Assembly: GCF_003367175.1 (NCBI RefSeq)
Contig: NZ_QRGA01000019.1
Span: 114,501 to 178,500 of the forward strand
Origin: Trinickia dinghuensis
Lineage (GTDB): Bacteria > Pseudomonadota > Gammaproteobacteria > Burkholderiales > Burkholderiaceae
Reading direction: 5' to 3'
DNA: 64,000 nt
Shown in pieces: positions 1-8,769 of this stretch. The position numbers and the translations under genes were made by a program. Position 1 is the first letter of the stretch. Every line of letters starts with the position of its first letter. Under the pieces are notes generated by a model, which was not told the DNA's origin, searched no databases, and saw only the letters and a list, made by a program, of their open reading frames with translations.

Positions 1-895
1 GATATTCGGACGTGCGGAACGAGACGGCCTTGGGACGCTGCGCCATCCGCACGCGAATCCAATCGTCGCCCTCTTCGATCGTCACGCCGGCCTCGCGCAG
101 TTTCATCGTGACCGACTCGAGCGTAATCGGCCGCACATGGCGCAGCGTGACATCGCCGCCCGTCGCTGCCGCCGCGCACAAGAACGTGCCCGCTTCGATG
201 CGATCGGGGATCACCGTATGGCGCGCGCCATGCAGCTTCTCGACGCCTTGAATCACGAGACGGTCGGTGCCGATGCCGTCGATCTTCGCGCCCATGCTCA
301 CGAGCAACTGTGCGAGATCGCCCACTTCGGGCTCGCGCGCCGCGTTTTCGAGCACCGTCTCGCCGTCGGCCAGCACGGCCGCCATCAGCAAATTCTCGGT
401 GCCGGTGACGGTGATCATGTCCGTCATGATGCGCGCGCCCTTAAGGCGCGTCGCACGCGCTTCGATATAGCCGTGCTCGATGCTGATCTCGGCGCCCATC
501 GCCTGCAAGCCCTTGATGTGCTGATCGACCGGACGCGCGCCGATCGCGCAGCCGCCGGGCAGCGACACCTTCGCATGCCCGAAGCGCGCGACGAGCGGGC
601 CCAGCACGAGAATCGACGCACGCATCGTCTTGACGAGGTCGTACGGCGCGACCGGGTTGTCGACGGCGCCGGCATCGAGCGCCAGTCCCGACGCGGTGCG
701 CGTTTCCTTCACGCCCATCTGCGCGAGCAGCTTGAGCGTCGTGCGCACGTCCTGCAGATCGGGCACGTTCTCCAGATGAATCGGATCGGCCGTCAACAGG
801 CTGGCGCAAAGGATCGGCAGCGCCGCGTTCTTCGCACCCGAGATGCGGACTTCGCCGGCGAGCGGCCGGCCGCCTTCGATCACGAGCTTGTCCAT
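1..895 (-). CDS. murA: UDP-N-acetylglucosamine 1-carboxyvinyltransferase MurA, 3' end cut by window edge
   Basis: Cytoplasmic enzyme of the first committed step of peptidoglycan synthesis: it transfers enolpyruvate from PEP to UDP-GlcNAc. About 298 N-terminal codons are present and the rest lies left of the window. The protein opens [20 protein letters not shown] followed by [11 protein letters not shown], the conserved MurA start. The active-site loop is visible as [14 protein letters not shown] with the catalytic Cys near residue 116. I chose the ATG at 895 because the MurA fold begins right there and no ATG lies upstream in frame; relatives with a longer N-terminus exist. It is last of the visible genes of the mla/ABC/BolA unit, 87 nt after the BolA-family gene, with no terminator between. 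Confidence 0.95.
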   Translation of the reverse strand, partial: MDKLVIEGGRPLAGEVRISGAKNAALPILCASLLTADPIHLENVPDLQDVRTTLKLLAQMGVKETRTASGLALDAGAVDNPVAPYDLVKTMRASILVLGPLVARFGHAKVSLPGGCAIGARPVDQHIKGLQAMGAEISIEHGYIEARATRLKGARIMTDMITVTGTENLLMAAVLADGETVLENAAREPEVGDLAQLLVSMGAKIDGIGTDRLVIQGVEKLHGARHTVIPDRIEAGTFLCAAAATGGDVTLRHVRPITLESVTMKLREAGVTIEEGDDWIRVRMAQRPKAVSFRTSEY

Positions 896-982
896 GCTGA
901 TTTGCCCCGTTCGGGCCTCCGTGGCGGCGCCGCTGCCGGCGTCGCGTGAATCTTGTGTAATGCGCACGCTCAGAATCTCTAA

Positions 983-1231
983 TTATCCGTTTTGCCCGTT
1001 CTGCCATTCCGCCGGCGTGAGCGTCTTCATGCTCAGCGCGTGGATTTCCTGCCGCATGCGGTCACCGAGCGCCGCATAGACGAGCTGGTGCCGCTGGATC
1101 AAACGCTTGCCGTCGAAGGCATCGGAGACGATCGTCGCGAAAAAGTGCTGGCCGTCGCCTTCGACTTCGAGATGCCGGCAGGCGAGACCTGCTTCGATGT
1201 ATTGCTTGACCTGTTCGGGGGTCGGCAACAT
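983..1231 (-). CDS. BolA/IbaG-family protein
   Basis: Small 82-residue protein of the BolA family, cytoplasmic partners of monothiol glutaredoxins in iron-sulfur and redox signalling. The sequence shows the compact BolA fold signature: an N-terminal helix ([14 protein letters not shown]), a DG-containing hairpin ([20 protein letters not shown]), then [17 protein letters not shown] with the conserved His, and a C-terminal helix ending in the family motif [12 protein letters not shown]. It sits between the ABC-2 permease (25 nt away) and murA; a BolA-like gene next to murA resembles the ibaG-murA pairing of E. coli. Whether it acts like IbaG or BolA cannot be told from sequence alone. Confidence 0.9.
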   Translation of the reverse strand: MLPTPEQVKQYIEAGLACRHLEVEGDGQHFFATIVSDAFDGKRLIQRHQLVYAALGDRMRQEIHALSMKTLTPAEWQNGQNG

Positions 1232-1256
1232 GGGGGACGCTCCTTTCCGATTCGAT

Positions 1257-2012
1257 TCAATAGCGCAGCTTGTAGCCCGACGCGAGCAGACGCATCGCGA
1301 TCACGGCGATCAGCGCGAAAAATCCGCCGACGACGGCCAAGCTCGCGAGCGGGTCGATGTCGGACAAGCCGAAAAAACCGTAGCGAAAGCCGTCGATCAT
1401 GTAAAAAAACGGGTTCAGCCGCGACACTTGGCGCCAGATCGGAGGCAGCGTATGCGTCGAATAGAACACGCCCGAGAGAAACGTGAGCGGCATGATCAAG
1501 AAGTTCTGAAACGCCGCGAGCTGGTCGAACTTTTCGGCCCAAATGCCGGCGATGAGCCCGAGTGTGCCGAGGATCGCCGAGCCCAGAACGGCGAAGGCGA
1601 TGATGAAAAGCGGCGCCGCGAACTTCACGGGGATGAACCAGATCGTCACGATGAACACGCCGAAACCGACGGCGAGCCCGCGCACGACCGACGCGAGCAC
1701 GTAGGCGCCGTACATCTCCCAGTACGTGAGCGGCGGCAGCAGCACGAACACGAGGTTGCCCGTGATTTTCGATTGGATCAGCGACGACGAACTGTTCGCA
1801 AACGAGTTTTGCAGCACGCTCATCATCACGAGCCCGGGGATCAGGAAGCTCGTGTACTCCACGCCCGGATAGACTTCGACATGCCCGCGCAACGCGTGCC
1901 CGAAGATCGTCAGATAGAGCAGCGCCGTGATGACGGGCGCGAGCACCGTTTGGAACGACACCTTCCAAAAGCGCAGGATTTCTTTGTAGAACAGGGTGCG
2001 GAAGCCGCTCAT
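1257..2012 (-). CDS. ABC-2 type transporter permease
   Basis: Integral inner-membrane subunit (251 residues) of a two-component exporter; partner of the ATPase just upstream, whose stop overlaps this ATG by 4 nt. About six hydrophobic segments are visible, for example around VLAPVITALLYLTIFG, LASVVRGLAVGFGVFIVTIW, and the last segment AVVGGFFALIAVIAMRL. It carries the ABC-2 family pattern SGVFYS..LP..W......NPF.Y.IDGFRYG near the C-terminus. The family (YadH/NodJ-like) exports polysaccharides, lipids or drugs; the substrate is unknown. Co-location with Mla genes suggests an envelope role, which is inference. Confidence 0.9.
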   Translation of the reverse strand: MSGFRTLFYKEILRFWKVSFQTVLAPVITALLYLTIFGHALRGHVEVYPGVEYTSFLIPGLVMMSVLQNSFANSSSSLIQSKITGNLVFVLLPPLTYWEMYGAYVLASVVRGLAVGFGVFIVTIWFIPVKFAAPLFIIAFAVLGSAILGTLGLIAGIWAEKFDQLAAFQNFLIMPLTFLSGVFYSTHTLPPIWRQVSRLNPFFYMIDGFRYGFFGLSDIDPLASLAVVGGFFALIAVIAMRLLASGYKLRY

Positions 2013-2935
2013 GCTAATCCCTCGACGAGCTCCGGCGTGTTCATCAATTGCACGAAAACGTCCTCGAGGTCGGCCTTGCGCACGTCGATTTCCTCGAACG
2101 CGCAACCCGCGGCCCGGCATTGAGCGAGGATGCGCTCGACGTCGTCGTAGCTGGCCAAGCGCAGCAGATGCTGCCGGGAACCGGGCTCCGCCGGCTCGAT
2201 TTCGAGTGCGCGCAGTTCCGTGGGAAGCATGCCGTCGGCCAAGCGCAGGAACAGTTGCATCCCGGCGAAACGCTGCAGCAGCGCGCTCGTACGATCGAGC
2301 GCCACCATCTCGCCGCGGCGCAGCATGGCGATCCGATCGCACAGCGATTCGGCTTCTTCCAAATAGTGCGTCGTCAGCACGATCGTGTGGCCTTCGCGGT
2401 TCAGGCGCGAAATGAACTTCCACAGCGTTTGGCGCAACTCGACATCCACGCCGGCCGTCGGCTCGTCGAGCACGATCACGGGCGGGCGGTGCACGAGCGC
2501 CTGCGCGACGAGCACGCGCCGCTTCATGCCGCCCGAGAGCGCACGCATGTTCGCGTCGGCCTTCTCGGTCAGATCGAGATTGGCCATGACTTCGTCGATC
2601 CAATCGTCGTTGCGGTGAAGCCCGTAATAGCCCGATTGAATGCGCAGGGTTTCGCGCACCGTGAAGAACGGATCGAACACGAGTTCTTGAGGGACGACGC
2701 CGAGCGCACGCCGCGCTCCCCGGAAATCGGCGACGACATCGTGTCCCCGCACCAGAACGCTGCCTTCGTCCGCGCGCGCAAGCCCAGCCAGAATACTGAT
2801 GAGCGTCGTCTTGCCCGCGCCGTTCGGGCCGAGCAGGCCGAAAAACTCGCCCTCCTCGACCGTCAAGCTGACGCCCTTGAGCGCTTGCAGCGCCTTGTAG
2901 CGCTTCTTGACGTTGCGGATTTCTATCGCTGACAT
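2009..2935 (-). CDS. ABC transporter ATP-binding protein of the ABC-2 exporter (YadG/CcmA-like)
   Basis: Cytoplasmic ATPase, 308 residues, that energises the downstream permease. The nucleotide-binding domain is N-terminal: Walker A GPNGAGKTT near residue 38, signature LSGGMKRRV, Walker B VIVLDEPTAGVD and the switch His in VLTTHYLEEAE. A C-terminal extension of about 80 residues follows (ending with ADLEDVFVQLMNTPELVEG), typical of drug or lipid exporters of the DrrA/YadG class. The stop overlaps the permease start (ATGA). Upstream is a 260-nt gap to mlaB with a candidate promoter, so these genes may be read both with mla and on their own. Confidence 0.93.
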   Translation of the reverse strand: MSAIEIRNVKKRYKALQALKGVSLTVEEGEFFGLLGPNGAGKTTLISILAGLARADEGSVLVRGHDVVADFRGARRALGVVPQELVFDPFFTVRETLRIQSGYYGLHRNDDWIDEVMANLDLTEKADANMRALSGGMKRRVLVAQALVHRPPVIVLDEPTAGVDVELRQTLWKFISRLNREGHTIVLTTHYLEEAESLCDRIAMLRRGEMVALDRTSALLQRFAGMQLFLRLADGMLPTELRALEIEPAEPGSRQHLLRLASYDDVERILAQCRAAGCAFEEIDVRKADLEDVFVQLMNTPELVEGLA

Positions 2936-3081
2936 GGATGTGCGCGGCCTTTTTCGGCGACGCGCCTTTTGTTTAGACGTGATTCGTGCCCGATTTTCAG
3001 GCCTCGGGCACCGGCGGGCTCTGGGTTGACGCCAGGCCGGCGGCGAGACGCCGAGCCGATCGGCTGCCCGAAAAACGGTTG

Positions 3082-3110
3082 ATTATAGGCTAAGTCGGGA
3101 TTGCCCATCG
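3082..3110 (-). promoter_or_regulatory. Candidate promoter for the ABC-2 exporter genes
   Basis: A perfect -10 hexamer TATAAT on the minus strand (3087-3082) sits about 147 nt before the ATPase start in the 260-nt gap after mlaB. No good -35 hexamer lies 16-18 nt upstream, so this is a weak call. The remainder of the gap (2936-3195) is GC-rich with no gene or clear terminator. Confidence 0.3.
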
Positions 3111-3195
3111 GGCTCCGCGGGCCGCGCACGGGCGGTTCCGCCCGCCGTGCGCCGCTGGGCCGCCGCGGCGGGAGCAGACCGGCACGGCACCGCGC

Positions 3196-3510
3196 TCAGA
3201 GCGGCGCGCCGGCGTTCGCGGGCTCGGACGAATGCCGCGCCGCGAAGAGTGCATCGATGCCGTAGACCTGCGCGAGGCTCGCGAGGCCGTCGGGCACGTT
3301 CAGGATGTCGAGCGCCTTGCCCCGTGCCTCGGCGGCACGGCGCCAAGCGAGCAGCACGGCGAGCGCCGACGAGTCGAATTGCGCCAGCTGCGCGCAATCG
3401 ACGGCGGCGGCGCCGGCTTCGATACGTGCCAACCCGGCCGCGAGCGCGCTCTTGGCGCTCGCGTGCGTGAGCGTCGCGCCCGTGGCGAAACGGCTCGTCT
3501 CGACGCTCAT
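3196..3510 (-). CDS. mlaB: STAS-domain protein MlaB
   Basis: Small cytoplasmic subunit (104 residues) that binds the MlaF ATPase and is needed for activity of the MlaFEDB phospholipid transporter. The STAS fold is seen as VDCAQLAQFDSSALAVLLAWRR, with the conserved serine of the DSSAL loop, followed by the helix ARGKALDILNVPDGLASLAQVYG. The ATG overlaps the mlaC stop by 4 nt (ATGA), which decides the start. It is the last mla gene of the operon, in the usual betaproteobacterial order F-E-D-A-C-B. Confidence 0.9.
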   Translation of the reverse strand: MSVETSRFATGATLTHASAKSALAAGLARIEAGAAAVDCAQLAQFDSSALAVLLAWRRAAEARGKALDILNVPDGLASLAQVYGIDALFAARHSSEPANAGAPL

Positions 3511-4139
3511 GACGGCTGCTTGCCCGCGGCGAGCTGCTGGTTGCGCTGCGTCAGGAACTGCAGCAGACCGTCGACGCCGCCTTGACTGATCTTCTCGGCG
3601 AATTGCTGCTGATAGGCCTGAATGAGCCACGCGCCGGCGACGTTCAGGTCGTAGACGCGCCAGCCTTGCGGCGTCTTGTACAGGCGGTAGTCGAGTTCGA
3701 TCGGCTGGCCGTTGTTCATGACCGTCGAGCGCACGACGACGTCGGTCGCCCCCGGATCCGCGCGGAAGGGCCGGAACTGCACGGTTTGGTCGCGCACTTG
3801 CGCGAGTGCACCCGCGTACGTGCGGATCAGCAGCATCTTGAACTGCTCGACCATCTGCTCTTGCTGCTGCGGGCTGGCCTGGCGCCATGCGCGGCCCATC
3901 GCCAATTGCGTCGTGCGGCGAAAATCGGTGTACGGCAGGATCTTTTGATTCACGACCGCCGTGATCTTGTTGATGTCGCCGCTCTTGACGCTCGAATCGC
4001 TCTTGATCTCGTCGAGCACCTGGTTCGTCACGGTTTTGATCATACCGTCGGGCGAATTCGTATCGACCGTTTGGGCGAAGCCGCCGCTGCTGAACGACAG
4101 CAGCGCGGAAAACAAAGCAAACCAGAGGAATTTTTTCAT
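3507..4139 (-). CDS. mlaC: Periplasmic phospholipid-binding protein MlaC
   Basis: Soluble periplasmic carrier (210 residues) that shuttles phospholipids between the outer-membrane MlaA complex and the inner-membrane MlaFEDB complex. A signal peptide is clear: MKKFLWFALFSALLSFSSGG ending in FAQ, with likely cleavage after that. Family landmarks follow: the helical part with ILPYTDFRRTTQLAMGRAWR, and the C-terminal half with YRLYKTPQGWRVYDLNVAGAWL (the MlaC strand that lines the lipid pocket). Length is normal for the family. It lies 139 nt after mlaA and overlaps mlaB by 4 nt. Confidence 0.95.
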   Translation of the reverse strand: MKKFLWFALFSALLSFSSGGFAQTVDTNSPDGMIKTVTNQVLDEIKSDSSVKSGDINKITAVVNQKILPYTDFRRTTQLAMGRAWRQASPQQQEQMVEQFKMLLIRTYAGALAQVRDQTVQFRPFRADPGATDVVVRSTVMNNGQPIELDYRLYKTPQGWRVYDLNVAGAWLIQAYQQQFAEKISQGGVDGLLQFLTQRNQQLAAGKQPS

Positions 4140-4278
4140 CGTCGATCCTTAAATTTCGAGGAACCGGAGTTCGAGCCCACCATGCCATGCAAGTTCAAGG
4201 CCGGTCCAACATCGGGCGGCAACATTCGTTTCGAATCGTTACCGCCCCAATCGCAATACCTTCGGTGCGTTGGCTCGC

Positions 4279-5211
4279 TCAGTGCGGCAGCAAGCGGATT
4301 CCCGGCAGGCCGCTGTGCGGCGGCGGCACATATTGCTGCCCCGGAACGGTCTGCCGTTCGCCGTTCGGACCGCTCGCCGGCGTAGCCGGCGCCGCTGCGG
4401 AAGCCGGCGCCGCTGCGGAGGCCGCCGGCGCCGAAGCCGCCGCGGCACCCGATGCCGCGGCAGGCTCCGCCGAGCCGTCATCGTACTTCGGCAGCGATTC
4501 GTCGTAGTTCGGGACGTTCTCTGCGCTGTCGCCGCCCGTGATCAGGAACTGGCGGCGCTGCAGATACGCATTGCGGATGAACGAGTACTTGTCGATCGCG
4601 GCGGCCGAGAGGACGTCGACCGTCGAGAGCAGGTTCGCGCGCGTGTTGATGAGATTCACGCCGTACAGCGCCCAGCTCACGCTCGCGGGATGCACGTAGC
4701 TGAGCGGATTGCCGTAGTAGTCGACGACGAGACCGGCCGCATCGCGCACGGTGCTCGGCCCCATCAGCGGCAGCACGAGGTACGGGCCCGACGGAACGCC
4801 GTAGTGGCCGAGCGTGATGCCGAAGTCGGCCGAATGCTTGGGCAGCTTGGCCGCCGTCGCGACGTCGAACAGGCCGCCAACGCCGAACACCGTGTTGATG
4901 ACGACACGCATGATGTCGCCCACGCCGTCGGCGATCTTCAGCTCGAGCAGCTCGTTCGCGGCAACGTAGACATCGCCGATGTTCGAGAAGAAGTTCGTGA
5001 CGCTCGTGCGGACCGGCTGCGGCACCGCCCAGACATAGCCCTTCGCGACGGGCTTGAGCGCATAGGTGTCGACCGTGTCGTTGAATTTGAAGACCGTCCG
5101 GTTCAGGCCCTCGAGCGGATCGCCCGGTGTCGGCGTCGGGACGGACGCGCAGCCGGCCAGTGCTGCAGCGGCCAGAGCCAGCGCCGCATTCTTGGCGCGC
5201 GTGGTTCGCAT
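4279..5211 (-). CDS. mlaA: Outer-membrane lipoprotein MlaA (VacJ)
   Basis: Outer-membrane lipoprotein (310 residues) that removes mislocalised phospholipids from the outer leaflet and hands them to MlaC. The start at 5211 gives a lipoprotein signal with lipobox LAGC at residues 18-21. The mature part has the conserved DPLEGLNRTVFKFND, FFSNIGDVYVAANELL, and the GVPSGPYLVLPLMGPSTVRD motif typical of VacJ. The last 60 residues form an alanine-proline-rich, low-complexity tail not found in short homologues. In the mla operon, 46 nt after mlaD. Confidence 0.95.
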   Translation of the reverse strand: MRTTRAKNAALALAAAALAGCASVPTPTPGDPLEGLNRTVFKFNDTVDTYALKPVAKGYVWAVPQPVRTSVTNFFSNIGDVYVAANELLELKIADGVGDIMRVVINTVFGVGGLFDVATAAKLPKHSADFGITLGHYGVPSGPYLVLPLMGPSTVRDAAGLVVDYYGNPLSYVHPASVSWALYGVNLINTRANLLSTVDVLSAAAIDKYSFIRNAYLQRRQFLITGGDSAENVPNYDESLPKYDDGSAEPAAASGAAAASAPAASAAAPASAAAPATPASGPNGERQTVPGQQYVPPPHSGLPGIRLLPH

Positions 5212-5257
5212 TGTTGTTCTCCGTTGACTCACACTTGTGTATTTGTCTGTGATTCGA

Positions 5258-5806
5258 TCAGTTGCCGGCGCTTGCGGGCGCCGGCGAGCTGGCCGCCGGG
5301 ACGCTCGGCGCGGGCGCAGCCGCGGACCCGGCTTTCGCACCGCCGGCATCGGCGGCCTTGTTGTATAGGAACGAAGAGATCAAGTTTTCGAGCACGATCG
5401 CCGATTGCGTCATCGAAATCGTATCGCCGGCCTTGAGCATCTCCGTGTCGCCGCCCGGCTCGAGCCCGATGTATTGCTCGCCGAGCAGCCCCGAGGTCAG
5501 GATCTTCGCCGAAGTGTCCTTCGGAAACGGATACTGCTTGTCGATATCGATGGTCACGACCGCCTGGTAGGTATTCGTATCGAAGCCGATCGACGCGACG
5601 CGGCCCACGACGACGCCCGCGCTCTTCACCGGCGCGCGCGGCTTCAGGCCGCCGATATTGTCGAACTTGAGCTTGACGGGATAGGTCGCCTCGAACGACA
5701 GCGAGCTCATGTTGCCGACCTTGAGCGCCAAAAACAGCACGGCGATCAAGCCCAGCAGCACGAACAAGCCGACCCAGAAGTCGAGAACAGTCTTTTTCAT
5801 CGTCAT
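5258..5806 (-). CDS. mlaD: MCE-domain phospholipid transport protein MlaD
   Basis: Inner-membrane anchored, periplasm-facing subunit (182 residues) that forms the hexameric MCE ring of MlaFEDB. One N-terminal membrane segment (VGLFVLLGLIAVLFLALKV) is followed by the MCE domain, about residues 35-118, with KLKFDNIGGLKPRAPVKSAG, VVVGRVASIGFD and LTSGLLGEQYIGLEPGG. The C-terminal 40 residues are alanine-serine-proline-rich. Two in-frame ATGs (5806 and 5800) are possible starts; the first is given. Located 47 nt after mlaE. Confidence 0.95.
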   Translation of the reverse strand: MTMKKTVLDFWVGLFVLLGLIAVLFLALKVGNMSSLSFEATYPVKLKFDNIGGLKPRAPVKSAGVVVGRVASIGFDTNTYQAVVTIDIDKQYPFPKDTSAKILTSGLLGEQYIGLEPGGDTEMLKAGDTISMTQSAIVLENLISSFLYNKAADAGGAKAGSAAAPAPSVPAASSPAPASAGN

Positions 5807-5853
5807 TCCAACAAAGAGAAATTGGCTTTAAGCGGCGAGCGGTGTCCGACGCG

Positions 5854-6621
5854 TCAGCTGAACATGAGCGCGGTCAGCAGGAAATCGAGCCCGAGCACGG
5901 CGAGCGACGCGTAGACGACCGTGCGCGTCGTCGCGAGCGACACGCCCTCGGGCGTCGCCTTGGCTTCGTAGCCTTGGAACAGCGCGATGAACGTCACCGC
6001 GAAACCGAACACGATGCTCTTGATGACGCCGTTGCCGACGTCGCGCCAGACGTCGACCCCGCCTTGCATCTGCGACCAGAACGCACCCGAATCGACGCCG
6101 ATCAGCATCACGCCGACGATGTAGCCCCCAAGCACCCCTACCGCGCTGAAGATCGCCGCGAGGATGGGCATGGAGATGATGCCGGCCCACATGCGCGGCG
6201 CGAGCACGGTGGCGATCGGGTCGACCGCCATCATCTCGAGCGCCGTCAATTGCTCGCCGGCTTTCATGAGGCCGATCTCGGCCGTCAGCGAAGTGCCGGC
6301 GCGGCCGGCGAACAGCAGCGCGGTCACGACGGGCCCCAGCTCGCGCACGAGCGAGAGCGCCACGAGCAGCCCCAGCGCCTGCTCGGAGCCGTACCGGTTC
6401 AGCGTGTAATAGCCCTGCAGGCCGAGCACGAAGCCGACGAACAAACCCGACACCGCGATGATGATGAACGAGTAGTTGCCGACGAAGAAAACCTGTTTGG
6501 CGACGAGTCCCGGCCGGCGCACGAGCCGCAGCCCTTCCAGGACGACGCGCAAGAACAGCCGTGCCGCATAGCCTGTGCGGACGATACGGCCGATCACCCA
6601 GCTTCCGAGCGCGCTGATCAT
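5854..6621 (-). CDS. mlaE: ABC transporter permease MlaE
   Basis: Multi-spanning inner-membrane permease (255 residues) of the Mla phospholipid transporter. It contains the MlaE-family core with FFVGNYSFIIIAVSGLFVGF, LGPVVTALLFAGRAGTSLTA followed by EIGLMKAGEQLTALEMMAVD (the coupling-helix region that contacts MlaF), and RMWAGIISMPILAAIF. The length is family-typical. The ATG overlaps the mlaF stop by 4 nt, so the two are translationally coupled. Confidence 0.96.
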   Translation of the reverse strand: MISALGSWVIGRIVRTGYAARLFLRVVLEGLRLVRRPGLVAKQVFFVGNYSFIIIAVSGLFVGFVLGLQGYYTLNRYGSEQALGLLVALSLVRELGPVVTALLFAGRAGTSLTAEIGLMKAGEQLTALEMMAVDPIATVLAPRMWAGIISMPILAAIFSAVGVLGGYIVGVMLIGVDSGAFWSQMQGGVDVWRDVGNGVIKSIVFGFAVTFIALFQGYEAKATPEGVSLATTRTVVYASLAVLGLDFLLTALMFS

Positions 6622-7442
6622 GCCCGGCCCCCCAAGCCGAAATCCGCGGCAAGCGTCGCCTCGGCCGGGTAGTGGAAGCGGAACGGGCCGTCCGGGGCGC
6701 CGTCGATGAACTGCCGCACGGTCGGATCCGGGGATTCGCGCAGCTGCGCGGGCGTCCCATGCGCGAGAACCGTCCCGTTCGCCAGGAAGTAGACGTAATC
6801 GGCGATCGCGAACGATTCGGGCACGTCGTGCGTGACGAGAATCGACGTGGCGCCGAGCGCCCGGTTCAGCGTGCGGATCAGGTTGGCCGTGATCCCCATC
6901 GAGATCGGGTCGAGGCCGGCGAACGGTTCGTCGTACATCATCAATTCGGGATCGAGCGCGATCGCGCGAGCCAGCGCCACGCGCCGCGCCATGCCGCCCG
7001 AGATCTGCGACGGCGCGAGATCGCGCGCGCCGCGCAGGCCCACGGCATTCAATTTCATGAGAACGAGGTCGCGGATGAGCGCCTCGGGCAAATCGGTGTG
7101 CTCGCGCAGGGCGAAAGCCACGTTCTCGAACACCGACATGTCGGTGAACAGCGCGCCGAATTGGAACAGCATCCCCATTTTGCGGCGCAGCGCGTAAAGA
7201 CCTTCGCGCGTCTGCTTGCCGACATCGCGGCCCTGGAACAAGACTTCGCCGCGCCGCGCGCGCTCGAGGCCGCCGATCAGACGCAGGACCGTGGTTTTGC
7301 CACCGCCGGAGCCGCCCATGACGGCCACGACCTGGCCGCGCTCGAAGCGCATGTTCAGGTTCGAAAGAACGAGACGGCGTTCGTCGTAACCGAAGTCGAC
7401 GTTGCGAAGCTCGAGAACAGGCTCGGAGGATGAAGGCGGCAC
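6618..7442 (-). CDS. mlaF: ABC transporter ATP-binding protein MlaF
   Basis: Cytoplasmic ATPase (274 residues) of the MlaFEDB lipid transporter. Walker A is GGSGGGKTT, the signature is ISGGMARRVALARAI, and Walker B is MMYDEPFAGLDPIS; a C-terminal extension (about 245-274) follows, as in MlaF, where it reaches the neighbouring subunit. The first codon is GTG at 7442, with a plausible ribosome site (AAGGAAAG) about 9 nt upstream and no ATG nearby. It is the first gene of the mla operon, 159 nt from the end of thiE. Confidence 0.93.
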   Translation of the reverse strand: MPPSSSEPVLELRNVDFGYDERRLVLSNLNMRFERGQVVAVMGGSGGGKTTVLRLIGGLERARRGEVLFQGRDVGKQTREGLYALRRKMGMLFQFGALFTDMSVFENVAFALREHTDLPEALIRDLVLMKLNAVGLRGARDLAPSQISGGMARRVALARAIALDPELMMYDEPFAGLDPISMGITANLIRTLNRALGATSILVTHDVPESFAIADYVYFLANGTVLAHGTPAQLRESPDPTVRQFIDGAPDGPFRFHYPAEATLAADFGLGGRA

Positions 7443-7473
7443 GAAGCGGTCTTTCCTTTTTGGCGGAAGCGGA

Positions 7474-7479
7474 ATTATA
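7474..7479 (-). promoter_or_regulatory. Candidate -10 of the mla operon promoter
   Basis: TATAAT on the minus strand, 32 nt before the mlaF GTG, in the gap after thiE. No convincing -35 is seen at the proper distance, so the call rests on the hexamer and position only. Confidence 0.35.
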
Positions 7480-7537
7480 GGGCCTCAGCGATTACCCTGT
7501 GTTGACACTACCGTTACCGCGCGCGCAACGGTGCGTT

Positions 7538-7577
7538 GCCGGCTTCTCATGTCCGGCTTCTCGCGCCCGGCTTCTTG
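7538..7577. repeat. Short tandem repeat, CCGGCTTCT x3
   Basis: Three copies of CCGGCTTCT spaced about 14 nt apart (start of copies near 7539, 7553 and 7567) in the thiE-mlaF gap. No function is evident. Confidence 0.5.
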
Positions 7578-7601
7578 CTCTTTTGACGCCCTGCGAATGC
7601 C

Positions 7602-8702
7602 CTAAGCGATGAAAGCCTGCTGTAATCGCTCGACGGCTTCCCCCAGGTCGGACGCAGCGGTGATCGCGCTCACGAGCGCCGCGCTGCCCACGCCGGTCGC
7701 GAGCACGGCGGGAAGGCGCGCAAGGTCGATGCCGCCGATGGCGACGAGCGGAACATGCGCGCCGAGCAGCCGAACGTAGCGTTCGAGCCGCGCGAGCCCC
7801 TGTGGCGCCGTTGCGACAGTCTTCGTTCCCGTTGGGAACACGGCGCCGAATGCCAGGTAGCTCGGGCGGAAATGCAACGCCCGTAGCATTTCAAAATAAC
7901 CGTGCGTCGATAAGCCGAGCCGCATCCCAGATTGCGCGATCGCGGCCAGATCGGCCGTTTCGAGGTCTTCCTGCCCCAAATGGACGCCATACGCGCCGGC
8001 CTGCGCGGCCTCGCGCCAGTGGTCGTTGACGAAAACATGGGCGCCGTGGCGCCGGCCGGCCGCCACCGCTTGTGCGATTTCGTCTTCAAGCTGCGCCGGG
8101 GTCGCGTCTTTCAACCGCAGTTGCACCGTCTCGACGCCCAATGCCAGCAAGCGCTCGACCCATTGCGCGCTCGGCATGACGGGGTACAGTCCGAGCCGTG
8201 GCGGGCACACCGGGAAAGGCTGTGCGGGAGCGGCCGGCAACCCGGCGATGCGCGGAAAGCGCGACAAATCGATGGGCCAGGCGTCCGCGCCGTGCGCCTC
8301 GTCGCCATCGCGCCAGGCCAGTGCCAGGACCAGCGCGTCGTGCGGCTCGAAGCCGCAGTCGAGAAATGCCGCCAGCGCGGCGAGCCAATCCTCGGCCAGG
8401 GTGCCTTCAAGCACGAAGCGCTCGCCGGCGGCAGTCGTCAGCGTCGCACCGTCCGTGCGGGCCTCGACGAGTCCCGCGCCGGCCGCGCGCCATGCGGCCG
8501 CGTCGTCGGGCTCGGCCGCGCGGCCGATGACGACGATCAAGTCGTCATTACCCGCCGTATCGGGCGCGGCAAGGCAAATGCGCCAGTCGCGATCCGCACG
8601 CGGCCAGTCACCGAGCCGAGCGCGAATGCGCTCCGCCGCCTCGGTCAGCTCGTCGGCGGGGGGCCAGAAAAAGTCGCGTCCGGACAGCTTCAATGTTTCC
8701 AT
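7602..8702 (-). CDS. thiE: Thiamine-phosphate synthase ThiE with N-terminal extension
   Basis: Joins HMP-pyrophosphate and the thiazole phosphate to make thiamine phosphate. At 366 residues it is much longer than a plain ThiE (about 210). The catalytic TIM barrel covers residues 169-366: QLRLKD (194-199), VNDHW (225-229), GVHLGQED (239-246), GLSTH (263-267), GAVFPTGTK (286-294) and AIGGI (321-325) are the substrate and phosphate loops. Residues 1-165 have no motif that I recognise; the stretch near 117-150 recalls the end of kinase-like folds, but this is weak. It is the last gene of the thiO-S-G-E operon under the TPP riboswitch, 67 nt after thiG. Confidence 0.92.
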   Translation of the reverse strand: METLKLSGRDFFWPPADELTEAAERIRARLGDWPRADRDWRICLAAPDTAGNDDLIVVIGRAAEPDDAAAWRAAGAGLVEARTDGATLTTAAGERFVLEGTLAEDWLAALAAFLDCGFEPHDALVLALAWRDGDEAHGADAWPIDLSRFPRIAGLPAAPAQPFPVCPPRLGLYPVMPSAQWVERLLALGVETVQLRLKDATPAQLEDEIAQAVAAGRRHGAHVFVNDHWREAAQAGAYGVHLGQEDLETADLAAIAQSGMRLGLSTHGYFEMLRALHFRPSYLAFGAVFPTGTKTVATAPQGLARLERYVRLLGAHVPLVAIGGIDLARLPAVLATGVGSAALVSAITAASDLGEAVERLQQAFIA

Positions 8703-8769
8703 ACGAACTCCGTGCACGGCCGAGCGAGCGCACCGCGGCGCCGGGCGGCCATCCGCGAGCGGGCCTCGC

